Positions 1 to 9,411 are shown, counted from the stretch's first letter. The stretch: DNA of 64,000 bases from Leptobacterium sp964389205 (GCA_964389205.1 CAYMDH010000002.1:62001-126000), one strand, 5' to 3'. Notes: a model not told the origin generated them from the sequence alone. Numbers and translations: made by a program.

Positions 1-1
1 A

Positions 2-280
2 TTAGATAAATTGGCAAAAAGCTTTCATACAAATTCTAAATATCTTTCTATTGCCTTAAATACTTATAAAAAACAGGGGTTTAATCAATATATGAATGAG
101 CTACGTATAAATTATGTCATTCAGAAATTAAAAGAAGATGTAAAATTTAGAAAGTATACGATTAAAGCCATTGCTAATGAAATAGGTTTTAATACAGATC
201 AGGCATTTTCTAAAGCTTTTTATAAAAAAACAGGAATTTATCCTTCATATTTTATCAAAGAATTGGAGAAGCAGGGTTAA
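2..280 (+). CDS. AraC-type DNA-binding domain, C-terminal end (5' truncated by window)
   Basis: The reading frame is open to the left edge, so this is the last 92 codons of a longer gene. The visible part is a double helix-turn-helix of the AraC/XylS type: a first helix pair around LAKSFHTNSKYLS, the linking helix with YMNELRINYVIQKL, and a second pair with IKAIANEIGF followed by AFSKAFYKKTGIYPSYF, which is the family's signature end. In Flavobacteria such domains often terminate long sensor proteins with TPR or membrane parts, but nothing of the sensor half is visible. The stop codon overlaps by four bases (TTAA) with the stop of the convergent reductase gene. Confidence 0.85.
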   Translation, partial: LDKLAKSFHTNSKYLSIALNTYKKQGFNQYMNELRINYVIQKLKEDVKFRKYTIKAIANEIGFNTDQAFSKAFYKKTGIYPSYFIKELEKQG

Positions 281-1329
281 ACATCATCGTAATCAATAGC
301 AACATTGCTAGTAACCGCATGAGATTGACATGTAAGAACCAAACCTTCTGCAACTTCACTATCAGTAAGAATTTGATTTTTAACCATTTCCACCTTTCCT
401 TCAGTTACTCTTGCGATACAACTACTGCAAATACCTCCTTGACATGAATAAGGTGCATCGATTTTTTGTTCTAAAACAGCATCCAAGATACTTTTAGAAG
501 TGTCTGCAGTAAATGAAGTCTCCTCTCCGTCAACTAGTACGCTAATTTTTGTACTACTATCAGCAATTCCTTCTATAGTTTTTTCTTCAGATGATGAGGT
601 AAAAAGTTCAAATTTAATTACATTATCAGAAACGTTATTTTCCAGTAGAGTATCTTTTACAGTATGGATCATTTCTTCAGGCCCGCAGAGATAAAAACTA
701 TCAAAATTTTGATCTTTATGCTTATTCTTAATTACATAATTAACAGTAGATTTTTCTATGCGTCCAAATAATGAATCACTAGACTGTTCTTGGCTATAAA
801 TAAAATATACAGATAATCTCTCAGGATATGTATTTATAAGAGAAGAGATTTCATCATTAAACATGGTTTCTTCTCTATTCTTATTACCGTATACCAATAC
901 AAAAGTACTTTCTGTTTCTTCCTCTAAAAGCGTTTTCATAATACTCATTATAGGAGTGATACCGCTCCCTGCTGCAAATGCAGCAATAGTTCTTTTCTCA
1001 GAAGGGCGGGCCTGCATTGTAAAGGAACCTTCTGGAGTATGTACATCTAAAACATCTCCAACTTTTAAATCAGTATTTGCATATTTTGAAAAAGTACCAT
1101 CAATTACTTTTTTAACACCCACCTTTAAATCACCACTTTTTTGAGTGCTAGATATTGAATACGCTCTTCGTAATTCTGTGCCGTTTAACTCTTTTTTTAT
1201 AGTGATGTATTGTCCTGCATCAAACACAAAACTATTTTTTAGTTCTTCAGGAAGATCAAAAGATAGTGTTACAGAACTAGGAGTATTTTGAGTAATCTCT
1301 TTAATTTTCAACGCATGAAATGTTGCCAT
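277..1329 (-). CDS. PaaE-like ferredoxin/flavin oxidoreductase with C-terminal 2Fe-2S domain
   Basis: About 350 residues. The N-terminal half is a ferredoxin-NADP reductase-like FAD domain (RRAYSISST motif for FAD binding) followed by a NAD(P)-binding domain (AAGSGITPIMSI and a YLCGPEEMI motif near the end). The last 90 residues are a plant-type 2Fe-2S ferredoxin domain with the cluster Cys pattern CQGGICSSC and a later LTCQS. This order is that of PaaE, the reductase of the phenylacetyl-CoA epoxidase, and of related flavohaemoprotein-like reductases. No other paa genes are in the window, so the electron acceptor is unknown. The start is set at the ATG at 1329 (MATFHALKI), because the six codons upstream begin with TTG and add no family sequence. 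Confidence 0.85.
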   Translation of the reverse strand: MATFHALKIKEITQNTPSSVTLSFDLPEELKNSFVFDAGQYITIKKELNGTELRRAYSISSTQKSGDLKVGVKKVIDGTFSKYANTDLKVGDVLDVHTPEGSFTMQARPSEKRTIAAFAAGSGITPIMSIMKTLLEEETESTFVLVYGNKNREETMFNDEISSLINTYPERLSVYFIYSQEQSSDSLFGRIEKSTVNYVIKNKHKDQNFDSFYLCGPEEMIHTVKDTLLENNVSDNVIKFELFTSSSEEKTIEGIADSSTKISVLVDGEETSFTADTSKSILDAVLEQKIDAPYSCQGGICSSCIARVTEGKVEMVKNQILTDSEVAEGLVLTCQSHAVTSNVAIDYDDV

Positions 1330-1406
1330 AGCATAAATTTTTGGCAAAAATAACTAATGCTAGCTCGACTTTTATTGTGATTAAGAAAAAATTATACCTA
1401 AAACTC

Positions 1407-1434
1407 TTGTAGGTAATAAAATTATATAATTTTG
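1407..1434 (+). promoter_or_regulatory. Predicted Bacteroidetes promoter for the DUF5687/ABC pair
   Basis: TTG at 1407-1409 and TAATTTTG at 1427-1434 are separated by 17 bases, close to the Bacteroidetes -33/-7 pattern. The -7 box lies in a 16-bp perfect palindrome at 1418-1433 (AAAATTATATAATTTT), which could also serve as an operator. The predicted start of transcription leaves about 70 bases before the gene at 1509. Confidence 0.45.
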
Positions 1435-1508
1435 AAAAATGATGTAACAAAAATAAAACAACACACACTAACCTTTATAATCATTACCACTACTAACTTT
1501 CTAAACTT

Positions 1509-2981
1509 ATGATAAAACACTTTATTTCACTTCAGTGGAAATCGTTTTTCAGATCTGCATCTTTCAAAACAAATCTTGCGCTTAAAATATTGATGGCTTT
1601 TGGGGCATTGTATTTTATTGTTGTTTTTGGAGCTTTAGGGGCCAGATCATATTACTTAATTGAAAAACAAATGGATGTAGATCCATTAGATATTATTAAT
1701 CAATTTCTTATTTACTATTTAGTAGCAGATTTAGCATTTCGATATTTTTTACAAAAAATGCCCATCGTAGATATTAAACCTTTAATGTACCTTCCTTTTA
1801 AAAAGAGAACTATAGTTAATTTTACTTTAGGAAAAACAGCACTTTCTTTTTTTAATATTGTGCATGCGTTTTTCTTTATTCCTTTTTCTATCGTTTTGCT
1901 TATTGAAGGATACCCGGTACTTAATGTTATAGCATGGCACTTGGCTATAATAGCATTAATCTATGCGAATAACTTTATAAATATTCTTGTCAACAACAAG
2001 AATATTTTATTTTATACTATAATAGCAATTATAGGTATTCTTGGAGCACTTCAATACTATGGATATTTTGATATAACTGATGTAACTGCTCCTTTCTTTA
2101 ACGCACTATACAAACAACCTTTAATAGCATTTATTCCATGGGTGTTTTTAGGAAGTATATATTATATGTCATTTACTTATTTTCGAAATAACTTATATCT
2201 AGATGCAGGTCTTTCTACAAAACATTCTGAAGCGAAAACAGAAGATTTAAATTGGCTAAATAGGTTTGGAAGTGTAGGAACCTTTTTGAAAAATGACATA
2301 AAACTTTTGAAGCGAAATAAACGCTCCAGGACAACTGTTCTTATGAGTGTATTATTTATTTTTTACGGACTCATATTTTTCACAAATTCTGTTGAAGCTT
2401 ATAATGCACCTGTTTGGAAGATTTTTGCTGGAATTTTTGTATCAGGAGGCTTTCTATTCACTTTTGGACAATTTGTTCCTAGCTGGGATAGTGCCTATTA
2501 TCCTCTAATGATGAGTCAAAATATACGATATAAAGAATATCTTAATTCAAAATGGTATTTGGTTATTATAGCAACTATTGCTAGTACACTTATATCTTCT
2601 TTCTATCTCTATTTTGGTTGGGAGGTATACTTGGCAATTTTAGTGGGAGCTATTTATAATATAGGTGTAAACTCTTACTTGGTACTTTTAGGAGGTGCTT
2701 TTATAAGAACCCCTATTGATTTGACATCTAACAAAAAAGCTTTTGGAGATAGTCAAGCATTTAATATGAAAACAATGCTATTAATGCTTCCAAAACTAGG
2801 ACTGCCTTTAGTTGTATATGCCCTAGGGCATTATACAATTGGTAGTACAGCTGGTTTCGCACTTGTTGCAATAACAGGTGTTCTCGGCTTTGCTTTTAAA
2901 AATGCTGTTTTCAATAAAATTGAAACGATTTACAAAAAAGAAAAATATAAAACGCTTGCTGCGTACAAACAAAAAAATTAA
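1509..2981 (+). CDS. DUF5687 family membrane protein, ABC transporter permease-like
   Basis: 490 residues with about ten to twelve hydrophobic segments spread over the length, starting at residues 28-45. The N-terminus (MIKHFISLQWKSFFRSASFK) and overall pattern match DUF5687, a Bacteroidota family that pairs with a single ABC ATPase. The ATPase gene follows after five bases, so the two form an operon and presumably an exporter. The substrate cannot be read from the sequence. The start is an ATG directly after a leader without a strong Shine-Dalgarno, which is usual in this phylum. Confidence 0.75.
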   Translation: MIKHFISLQWKSFFRSASFKTNLALKILMAFGALYFIVVFGALGARSYYLIEKQMDVDPLDIINQFLIYYLVADLAFRYFLQKMPIVDIKPLMYLPFKKRTIVNFTLGKTALSFFNIVHAFFFIPFSIVLLIEGYPVLNVIAWHLAIIALIYANNFINILVNNKNILFYTIIAIIGILGALQYYGYFDITDVTAPFFNALYKQPLIAFIPWVFLGSIYYMSFTYFRNNLYLDAGLSTKHSEAKTEDLNWLNRFGSVGTFLKNDIKLLKRNKRSRTTVLMSVLFIFYGLIFFTNSVEAYNAPVWKIFAGIFVSGGFLFTFGQFVPSWDSAYYPLMMSQNIRYKEYLNSKWYLVIIATIASTLISSFYLYFGWEVYLAILVGAIYNIGVNSYLVLLGGAFIRTPIDLTSNKKAFGDSQAFNMKTMLLMLPKLGLPLVVYALGHYTIGSTAGFALVAITGVLGFAFKNAVFNKIETIYKKEKYKTLAAYKQKN

Positions 2982-2986
2982 AAAGA

Positions 2987-3682
2987 ATGATTATAGCAAA
3001 TAACCTCACAAAAAAATACGGAAGTAACGAAGTTTTAAAGATTGATAATTTAGAAATACCAAAAGGAGAGAGTTTTGGATTGGTTGGGAATAATGGAGCA
3101 GGAAAAACAACTTTTTTTAGCCTTTTATTAGATCTAATTCAACCAACTACAGGGCATATTGAAAATAATAATATTGTTGTTAATAAAAGCGAAGATTGGA
3201 AACCTCATACATCTGCATTTATTGATGAAACTTTTTTAATAGGATACTTAACCCCTGAAGAGTATTTTTACTTTATAGGAGAACTTCGAGGTCAAAATAA
3301 AGCAGATGTAGATGCGTTACTTTCAGAATTTGAAGACTTTTTTCATGGTGAAATTCTCGGACAAAAGAAATACCTAAGAGATCTTTCTAAAGGAAATCAG
3401 AAAAAAGCAGGTATTATAGCTTCTTTTATAGGAAATCCAGAATTAATTATTTTAGACGAACCTTTTGCAAATTTAGACCCTACTACGCAAATACGCTTAA
3501 AACAAATTATTAAAAATTTATCTCAAAATAAAGACGTAACAGTATTGGTATCAAGTCATGATTTAAGTCATGTTACAGAAGTATGCGAACGTATTGTAGT
3601 TTTAAATAAAGGAGCGTTAGTTAAAGATATTCAGACCTCTAATGAAACACTTAAAGAACTAGAAGCGTTTTTTGCTGGATAA
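2987..3682 (+). CDS. ABC transporter ATP-binding protein
   Basis: 231 residues, a single nucleotide-binding domain. Walker A is GNNGAGKTT (about residues 37-45), the signature is LSKGNQKKAG (about 133-142), Walker B is ELIILDEPFANLDP and the switch His is in VSSHDLSH. The signature lacks the canonical LSGGQ but LSKGNQ is common in the drug/lipid-type exporters (CcmA/NatA-like). It is translated five bases after the DUF5687 permease and most likely energises it. Confidence 0.88.
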   Translation: MIIANNLTKKYGSNEVLKIDNLEIPKGESFGLVGNNGAGKTTFFSLLLDLIQPTTGHIENNNIVVNKSEDWKPHTSAFIDETFLIGYLTPEEYFYFIGELRGQNKADVDALLSEFEDFFHGEILGQKKYLRDLSKGNQKKAGIIASFIGNPELIILDEPFANLDPTTQIRLKQIIKNLSQNKDVTVLVSSHDLSHVTEVCERIVVLNKGALVKDIQTSNETLKELEAFFAG

Positions 3683-3816
3683 ATACATGAATTTATAATT
3701 AAGAGCGTATTCTGACAAGCTTTTTCTTTTTTGTCTTAAAAAGAAGTGTATTTTTACCTTTTTACTATACTAAAAGCGAAACTTTTAAGTTTAGAAAATA
3801 CCAAAATTATTTTTTT

Positions 3817-6351
3817 TTGAAAAAGGGAAACTACATAGTTGTTATATTTCTTCTTCTTTTAGCGTTCAGTTGTTCTACTAAAAAGAATGCTTTTGTAAAT
3901 AGAAATTGGCATGCATTAAATTCAAAATTTAATGTTTTGTATAATGGCAATGTAGCTTTTGAGGAAGGGAGAAAAACTATAGATGCAACTTACACAGATA
4001 ATTATTGGGAAATACTTCCTGTAGAACGCTTAGAAATAAAACAACAAATAATCACTCCAGGAGCTGCTCAAAATCCCAGTTTTGAAAAAGCTGAAGAAAA
4101 AGCTACTAAAGCAATCCAGAAACATTCAATGAATATTAAAGGGAGAGAACGAAACCCTCAAACCGATGAAGCTTTTTTACTTTTAGGAAAAGCACGTTAT
4201 TTTGATCAACGTTTTATCCCCGCATTAGAAGCATTTAATTATGTACTCTATAAATACCCAGATAGCGATAAAATAGCAGAAGCCAAAGTTTGGAGAGAAA
4301 AGGTTAATATCCGCCTTGAAAATGAAGAACTTGCATTAGAGAATCTAAAAGAATTACTCAAAAAAGAAAAATTAAGTGATCAAACCTATGCAGATGCATC
4401 AGCGATGATGGGGCAAGCATATATTAATTTAAATCATTTAGATAGTGCTGTTACTAAAATGAAGGTAGCTTCTGGCCTTACAAAAAAGAACAATGAAAAG
4501 GGAAGATATTACTATATAATTGGACAGTTATTTAATAAACTAAACTACAGCGATAGCGCGAACATCGCATTTGATAAAATTATTGCGCTTAATAGAAAAT
4601 CACCTAGAATATACATGATCAACGCTTTTATTGAAAAAGCAAATAATTTTGATCCAGAAATAGGAGATAAAGAACTACTTTATGAAACGCTTACAGCTCT
4701 CGAAAAAAACAGAGAAAACAGACCTTTTTTAGATAAAATATACAGGCAAATAGCTATTTTTCATTTAGATAATGATTCCCTTTCACTGGCTCAAGAATAT
4801 TTCAATAAATCACTTAAAAAGACGAGAGCGAATAAATACCTCAAAGCACTAGATTACGAAAATTTGGGAGAAATGAATTTTAATGCAGCGGCTTATGCAT
4901 TAGCAGGAGCTTATTATGATAGTACGTTAACAAATTTAGAAAAAAATACTAGGCAATATAGAGCTACTAAAAGAAAGCGAGATAATCTTGAAGATGTTAT
5001 TAAATATGAAGGACTAGCACAAAAGAATGATAGTATATTATACATAGTTTCACTTTCTGAAAACGAGCAAAAAGAATATTATGAAACTATTATTGAAAAT
5101 ATAAAAACCAAGGAAGCCGAACAAGAAGCTCTAAATGAAAAACAGAAACAAACAGGAATATCTGGAGGCATAACAACAAATTCTAATGTACCCTCTAATA
5201 ATGGCGGAAAATTTTATTTTTACAATACAACATTAGTTGGGTATGGTAAAAATGAGTTTAGAAAAGTTTGGGGAGAAAGATCTTTAGAAGATAATTGGAG
5301 AACTGCAGATAAAAGAGTAATAGCTCCTAGGTTAAATGAACCTAAAAAAGAAGAGGGTGTAGTTACTTTAGATATTTATGATGTAAATACTTATATAAGT
5401 CAAATTCCAAAAGATAAAAATGCACTAGACAGCATAGTTAAAGAACGAAATTTTGCATATTATCAATTAGGGTTGATTTATAAAGAAAAATTTAAAGAAT
5501 ACAAGCTAGCAGCAACAAAGCTAGAAACCTTATTAAAAAATAATCCTGAAGAAAAACTAGTTCTTCCTTCAAAATACAATCTGTATAAAATATATGAGGT
5601 TTTAAATAATGAAACCAAAAAATTTGCATTAAAAGAAGAGATTGTTAATAGTCATCCTGATTCTAGGTATGCCGAAATTTTAAAAAATCCAGCAGCTCTT
5701 TTAACAGCCGACGCTAGTAGTCCAGAATCTTTGTACACTAAACTTTACCAAAAATATGTAGCACAAGAATATGAAGTAGTTATTGAGCAATCAGAAAGGC
5801 ATATAAAATCTTTTAATGGAGAGGAAATAGCAACCAAATTTGAACTATTAAAGGCAAATGCGATAGGAAGATTATACGGTTTGAAACAGTTTAAAGAATC
5901 TTTAAACTATGTAGCATTAAACTACCCTAATGACATAGCAGGAAAAGAAGCACAACGAATTTTAAATGAATCTGTTAAAAAATTAGAAAATAATCGCTTT
6001 GTAGATTCTTTATCTGGAGGGAAGTGGAAACTTGTTTTTCCTTTTGATAAAAAAGATACAATTGCCATAACAAAACTACATAAAACACTAGATAAAGCTT
6101 TATTAGACCTCAGATACGATGAGCTATCGTTATCTAAAGATGTATATGACAAAGATCGTTTATTTGTAGTTGTACACAATTTATTAAGCAAAGAACGCGC
6201 ATTAGGTTTAGCAGAACTGTTAAAAATTAATAAAGACTATAAGATTGATAATGAGAATTTTGTAATTTTGTCGCCCAATTATAAAATTATTCAAGTTCAT
6301 AAAAACTTAGAAGAATATTTAAGAACCATTACTAATTCCCTTAAACCTTAA
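3817..6351 (+). CDS. sprE: SprE/PorW-type T9SS gliding lipoprotein with TPR repeats
   Basis: 844 residues beginning at a TTG codon. A hydrophobic signal of about 12 residues ends in the lipobox LAFSCSTKKN, so Cys19 is the predicted lipidated residue. The rest is rich in helical TPR-like repeats (for example AFLLLGKARYFDQRFIPALE and QAYINLNHLDSAVTKMK). The N-terminal signature RNWHALNSKFNVLYNGN and the position just upstream of the bactofilin and atp genes are those of SprE of gliding Flavobacteria (PorW in Porphyromonas), an outer-envelope lipoprotein needed for type IX secretion. Assignment is by recognition of the family; a database search was not possible. Confidence 0.82.
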   Translation: MKKGNYIVVIFLLLLAFSCSTKKNAFVNRNWHALNSKFNVLYNGNVAFEEGRKTIDATYTDNYWEILPVERLEIKQQIITPGAAQNPSFEKAEEKATKAIQKHSMNIKGRERNPQTDEAFLLLGKARYFDQRFIPALEAFNYVLYKYPDSDKIAEAKVWREKVNIRLENEELALENLKELLKKEKLSDQTYADASAMMGQAYINLNHLDSAVTKMKVASGLTKKNNEKGRYYYIIGQLFNKLNYSDSANIAFDKIIALNRKSPRIYMINAFIEKANNFDPEIGDKELLYETLTALEKNRENRPFLDKIYRQIAIFHLDNDSLSLAQEYFNKSLKKTRANKYLKALDYENLGEMNFNAAAYALAGAYYDSTLTNLEKNTRQYRATKRKRDNLEDVIKYEGLAQKNDSILYIVSLSENEQKEYYETIIENIKTKEAEQEALNEKQKQTGISGGITTNSNVPSNNGGKFYFYNTTLVGYGKNEFRKVWGERSLEDNWRTADKRVIAPRLNEPKKEEGVVTLDIYDVNTYISQIPKDKNALDSIVKERNFAYYQLGLIYKEKFKEYKLAATKLETLLKNNPEEKLVLPSKYNLYKIYEVLNNETKKFALKEEIVNSHPDSRYAEILKNPAALLTADASSPESLYTKLYQKYVAQEYEVVIEQSERHIKSFNGEEIATKFELLKANAIGRLYGLKQFKESLNYVALNYPNDIAGKEAQRILNESVKKLENNRFVDSLSGGKWKLVFPFDKKDTIAITKLHKTLDKALLDLRYDELSLSKDVYDKDRLFVVVHNLLSKERALGLAELLKINKDYKIDNENFVILSPNYKIIQVHKNLEEYLRTITNSLKP

Positions 6352-6357
6352 AAAGCT

Positions 6358-6771
6358 ATGTTTTCAGATAACAGAAATAAAACATCTATCGAACCTTCAG
6401 GACAACCAAACAGAATAGGCCAAAAAACAAAAATTAAAGGAGATATTATTTCCGAAGGAGATTTTAGAATAGATGGAGCCTTAGAGGGTAGCGTAAAGAC
6501 TTCAGGAAAGGTAGTTATTGGTAAAGATGGTTCTATTACTGGGAAAATAGAATGTGTAAATGCAGATATAGAAGGTAAGTTTTCTGGCGAGTTAATGGTT
6601 AGCAATATTCTATCTTTAAAATCTTCAGCACATATAGAGGGACAAGTACAAGTTGCAAAGCTAGCAATTGAGCCTGGAGCTACTTTTAATGCTACCTGTG
6701 ATATGAAAGGCAACACTTCTGGAAAAGAATTGAATAATGGCAGAAAACAAGAAGCCGGGAAGTTCGCTTAA
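6358..6771 (+). CDS. Bactofilin (polymer-forming cytoskeletal protein)
   Basis: 137 residues. A short polar N-terminus is followed by the bactofilin beta-helix with regular glycine-rich turns: GQKTKIKGDIISEGDFRIDG, then repeats such as GSVKTSGKVVIGKDGSITG. Bactofilins polymerise without nucleotide and act in cell shape or localisation of envelope enzymes. It starts six bases after sprE. Its last 35 bases overlap the start of atpZ in another frame, so translation of the two is probably coupled. Confidence 0.88.
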   Translation: MFSDNRNKTSIEPSGQPNRIGQKTKIKGDIISEGDFRIDGALEGSVKTSGKVVIGKDGSITGKIECVNADIEGKFSGELMVSNILSLKSSAHIEGQVQVAKLAIEPGATFNATCDMKGNTSGKELNNGRKQEAGKFA

Positions 6772-6958
6772 AAACTGGGCTATCTTTTCAGGTATTGGAC
6801 TACAAATGGGGCTTATCATTTTTTTGGGTAATGCTTTAGGTTCTTGGATGGATAAAAAATTTCAAACTGCTTTTTTAGAAGAAACTATAACCCTTATAGC
6901 AGTTTTCTCTGCTATGTTTATGATTGTTTATCGTGTGAACAGACTCAATAAAAAATGA
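6737..6958 (+). CDS. AtpZ/AtpI-family ATP synthase accessory membrane protein
   Basis: 73 residues with two transmembrane segments (about 13-33 and 44-66) separated by a short polar loop (GSWMDKKFQ), the usual AtpZ hairpin. AtpZ/AtpI proteins assist c-ring assembly and may take part in divalent cation transport. The gene starts inside the bactofilin 3' end and its TGA overlaps the next ATG (ATGA), which ties it to the atp cluster. Length and layout fit the Bacteroidota AtpZ group. Confidence 0.8.
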   Translation: MAENKKPGSSLKNWAIFSGIGLQMGLIIFLGNALGSWMDKKFQTAFLEETITLIAVFSAMFMIVYRVNRLNKK

Positions 6959-7362
6959 TAAAACAATTAGGTATACACTTCGTAAGTTTTACAATACTAT
7001 CACTTACAGGATTTTATTTACACAAAATAATATTATCACAAATTACTATTAACCTTCCATTTTCTTTAAAAGAAGTTTATACATTTTATGCAGGTTTTTC
7101 TTTGCTGTTGTGCACTAGTTTTTTACTATTATCTCGTACAGAAAAATTTAAAGACCAGCTAGGGTTCCTTTATTTAGTGAGTGTGGCTCTAAAAATAATA
7201 CTCTTTTGCATTATTTTTAGAGAGTATATTTTCACTCAAGATTCTTTTACAGAACAAGAAAGTATTAATCTATTGATTCCTATGATTTTAATGCTTGTTT
7301 TAGAAGTGTTTTTTATCAGTAAATTATTAAAAAATACAAGACCTTTAAAAAATCTAAAATAA
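6955..7362 (+). CDS. Small four-helix membrane protein in the atp cluster (AtpI-like position)
   Basis: 135 residues with four hydrophobic segments (about 7-27, 41-60, 72-90 and 105-125). It occupies the place of AtpI between atpZ and atpB and overlaps atpZ by four bases. It has no motif that allows a firm name; in Flavobacteria a DUF6168-like protein is found at this position. A role in assembly of the Fo sector is inferred from context only. Confidence 0.6.
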   Translation: MIKQLGIHFVSFTILSLTGFYLHKIILSQITINLPFSLKEVYTFYAGFSLLLCTSFLLLSRTEKFKDQLGFLYLVSVALKIILFCIIFREYIFTQDSFTEQESINLLIPMILMLVLEVFFISKLLKNTRPLKNLK

Positions 7363-7388
7363 GGTGTTTTTAGTCAAAAAATAATACC

Positions 7389-7396
7389 TATATTTG
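7389..7396 (+). promoter_or_regulatory. Predicted -7 box of the atpB promoter
   Basis: TATATTTG matches the Bacteroidetes TAnnTTTG -7 box exactly, 35 bases before the atpB start. No clear TTG stands 19-22 bases upstream, only a T-rich stretch around 7366-7371, so the -33 part is weak. It suggests that atpB onward is transcribed separately from the sprE-bactofilin-atpZ segment. Confidence 0.45.
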
Positions 7397-7430
7397 CGCC
7401 GAATTTTAGACCTCGTTATTCGGATCAATT

Positions 7431-8567
7431 ATGAATTATAAAGGAATGAAGGCAGTATCAAAAATAATTACGACGTTAAGTCTTGTTTTTTTTATATCAC
7501 TGACAGCTTTTGCTAAAGAAGGTGAAAAAGATCCTCAAAACAAACATGAAGCAAACCCTGTAAATACACCTGAAGAGATTAATGAATTCATTCAGCACCA
7601 TGTTAAAGATGCTCATGATTTCCATCTTTTTTCATACTTTTCTAATGGAGAAGAACATCATGTAGGTTTTCCTCTTCCAGTAATTCTTTGGGGAGAGAAT
7701 GGCTTGAGTGCATTTATGTCGTCTAGCTTTCATCATGATGATGATGGGCATACTATAGTAGAAAAAGGAGGTAGTAAGTTTGTAAAACTACACGGAAAGA
7801 TATATGAATTAAACGAAGGAGCGACAAGTGTTTCTTTTGATGAAGAGCATCACCCTACAAATGCTTCTACTCCTATTGATCTTTCAATTACGAAAAGTGT
7901 TTTTGGAATATTATTACTAGGGCTTTTAATGTTTTTATGGTTTTCTAAATTAGGTCGCCAATATAAAAATAATGCAATCCCAAAAGGTTTTGGTAGAGTG
8001 TTAGAACCGTTAGTATTGTATGTAAGGGATGAAATAGCAAAACCAAATATTGGCCCTAAATACAGAAAATTTACAGGATACCTATTGACGGTATTTTTCT
8101 TTATCTGGATTTCGAATTTATTAGGATTATTGCCTTTTGGATTTAATGTAACTGGACAGTTAGCAATTACAGCAGCCTTAGCTATTTTTACATTTGTTAT
8201 TTATATAGTAAATGGAAATGGACATTTTTGGAGTCATCAATTATGGATGCCAGGAGTTCCCTATTTACTTAGACCTGTATTGGCTATAATAGAATTAGCA
8301 GGAACACTTATTATTAAACCATTTTCATTAGCTGTACGTTTATTTGCAAATATTTCTGCGGGTCATATTGTGTTAATGAGTTTGATTGCAATAGGGATTA
8401 ATATGAAAGTACAGATGACGGGTGTAGGTTCTACCATTTTATCGTTAATACTATCAATGTTTATAACACTTATAGAGGTTTTAGTAGCATTTTTACAAGC
8501 ATACATTTTCACAATGTTATCAGCATTGTTTATTGGTATGGCTGTAGAAGAACCAGAACATCATTAA
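7431..8567 (+). CDS. atpB: F1Fo ATP synthase subunit a
   Basis: 378 residues, longer than the roughly 270 of Escherichia coli because of an N-terminal extension typical of Bacteroidota. It has a signal-like segment at about 10-28 (LSLVFFISLTAFA), a His/Glu/Asp-rich periplasmic region, then five or six membrane helices. The functional helix shows FSLAVRLFANISAGH, with the essential Arg that faces the c-ring proton site, and the C-terminal helices contain IEVLVAFLQAYIFTML. It opens the structural part of the operon atpB-E-F-H-A-G. Confidence 0.95.
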   Translation: MNYKGMKAVSKIITTLSLVFFISLTAFAKEGEKDPQNKHEANPVNTPEEINEFIQHHVKDAHDFHLFSYFSNGEEHHVGFPLPVILWGENGLSAFMSSSFHHDDDGHTIVEKGGSKFVKLHGKIYELNEGATSVSFDEEHHPTNASTPIDLSITKSVFGILLLGLLMFLWFSKLGRQYKNNAIPKGFGRVLEPLVLYVRDEIAKPNIGPKYRKFTGYLLTVFFFIWISNLLGLLPFGFNVTGQLAITAALAIFTFVIYIVNGNGHFWSHQLWMPGVPYLLRPVLAIIELAGTLIIKPFSLAVRLFANISAGHIVLMSLIAIGINMKVQMTGVGSTILSLILSMFITLIEVLVAFLQAYIFTMLSALFIGMAVEEPEHH

Positions 8568-8604
8568 AAATTGAATTTATTTTTTAACTATATATATATA
8601 AATT

Positions 8605-8832
8605 ATGTCTTTAGCATTATTTCAAGAAGCAACTTCAGCAGTACCTATGCTTGTTGGTGCTGGTTTAATCGTAATCGGTGCCGGTATAGGTTTAGGTCAA
8701 ATTGGTAGAGGTGCAATGGAAGGTATCGCGCGTCAACCAGAAGCATCTGGAAAGATTCAGACTGCAATGATTATTATTGCAGCACTTTTAGAAGGGCTTG
8801 CGTTCGCGGCGATTTTCTTAGGGAAATCGTAA
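8605..8832 (+). CDS. atpE: F1Fo ATP synthase subunit c
   Basis: 75 residues forming a helical hairpin. The first helix has the glycine-rich GAGLIVIGAGIGLGQIG, the loop has ARQPEA, and the second helix carries the proton-binding carboxylate in AALLEGLAFAAIFLG. There is no sodium-type ligand signature that I can identify with confidence, so proton coupling is the default. An intergenic hairpin follows directly and may set the higher expression that subunit c needs. Confidence 0.96.
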   Translation: MSLALFQEATSAVPMLVGAGLIVIGAGIGLGQIGRGAMEGIARQPEASGKIQTAMIIIAALLEGLAFAAIFLGKS

Positions 8833-8841
8833 ATGATCATT

Positions 8842-8874
8842 TATTTCCCTGTAACGGTTGGTTACAGGGAAATA
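8842..8874 (+). terminator. Perfect hairpin between atpE and atpF (partial terminator or mRNA stabiliser)
   Basis: Arms 8842-8855 and 8861-8874 pair perfectly over 14 bp (core TTTCCCTGTAAC) around the five-base loop GGTTG. Only ATTTTAA follows, so the T-run is poor for a full terminator. Location right after subunit c suggests attenuation or protection of the atpE transcript. Confidence 0.6.
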
Positions 8875-8906
8875 TTTTAAGAAATAGTTAAAAAGCATTT
8901 AAAATT

Positions 8907-9407
8907 ATGGAACAATTATTAGAAAACTTTTCGTTAGACCTATTTGTTAAACAGACAATTCTTTTTATTCTGCTTATCATCATTATGGTTAAATTTGCTT
9001 GGAAGCCCATTTTAAAAGCTTTGCAAGATAGAGAAGAAAATATTCAAGGGGCTCTAGATGCTGCCGAAGCGGCAAAGCAGGAAATGGAAAGTATTACTGC
9101 AGATAATGATCGGATTCTTAAAGAAGCACGTGCAGAGAGAGAGGCAATGCTTAAAGAAGCTAGAGAGATAAAAGATAAACTAATTTCAGATGCAAAAGAT
9201 GAAGCGAAAGCTCAAGCAGATAAATTAGTAAAGCAAGCACAAGAAGCTTTTGAAACAGAAAAACAAGCTGCTATTGCAGAATTGAAAAATCAAGTAGCTA
9301 CACTTTCTGTTGATATCGCAGAAAAAGTAGTTAGAGAAGAGTTATCTGATAAGAAAAAACAATTGAAGCTTGTAGAAGATATGTTAAATGAAGCTACCTT
9401 AAACTAA
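8907..9407 (+). CDS. atpF: F1Fo ATP synthase subunit b
   Basis: 166 residues. One membrane helix at about 14-32 (TILFILLIIIMVKFAW) is followed by KPILKALQDREENI, the b-subunit signature, and then a long charged coiled coil rich in Ala, Glu and Lys that forms the peripheral stalk. It follows the hairpin after atpE and precedes atpH by four bases. Confidence 0.94.
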   Translation: MEQLLENFSLDLFVKQTILFILLIIIMVKFAWKPILKALQDREENIQGALDAAEAAKQEMESITADNDRILKEARAEREAMLKEAREIKDKLISDAKDEAKAQADKLVKQAQEAFETEKQAAIAELKNQVATLSVDIAEKVVREELSDKKKQLKLVEDMLNEATLN

Positions 9408-9411
9408 CAGT

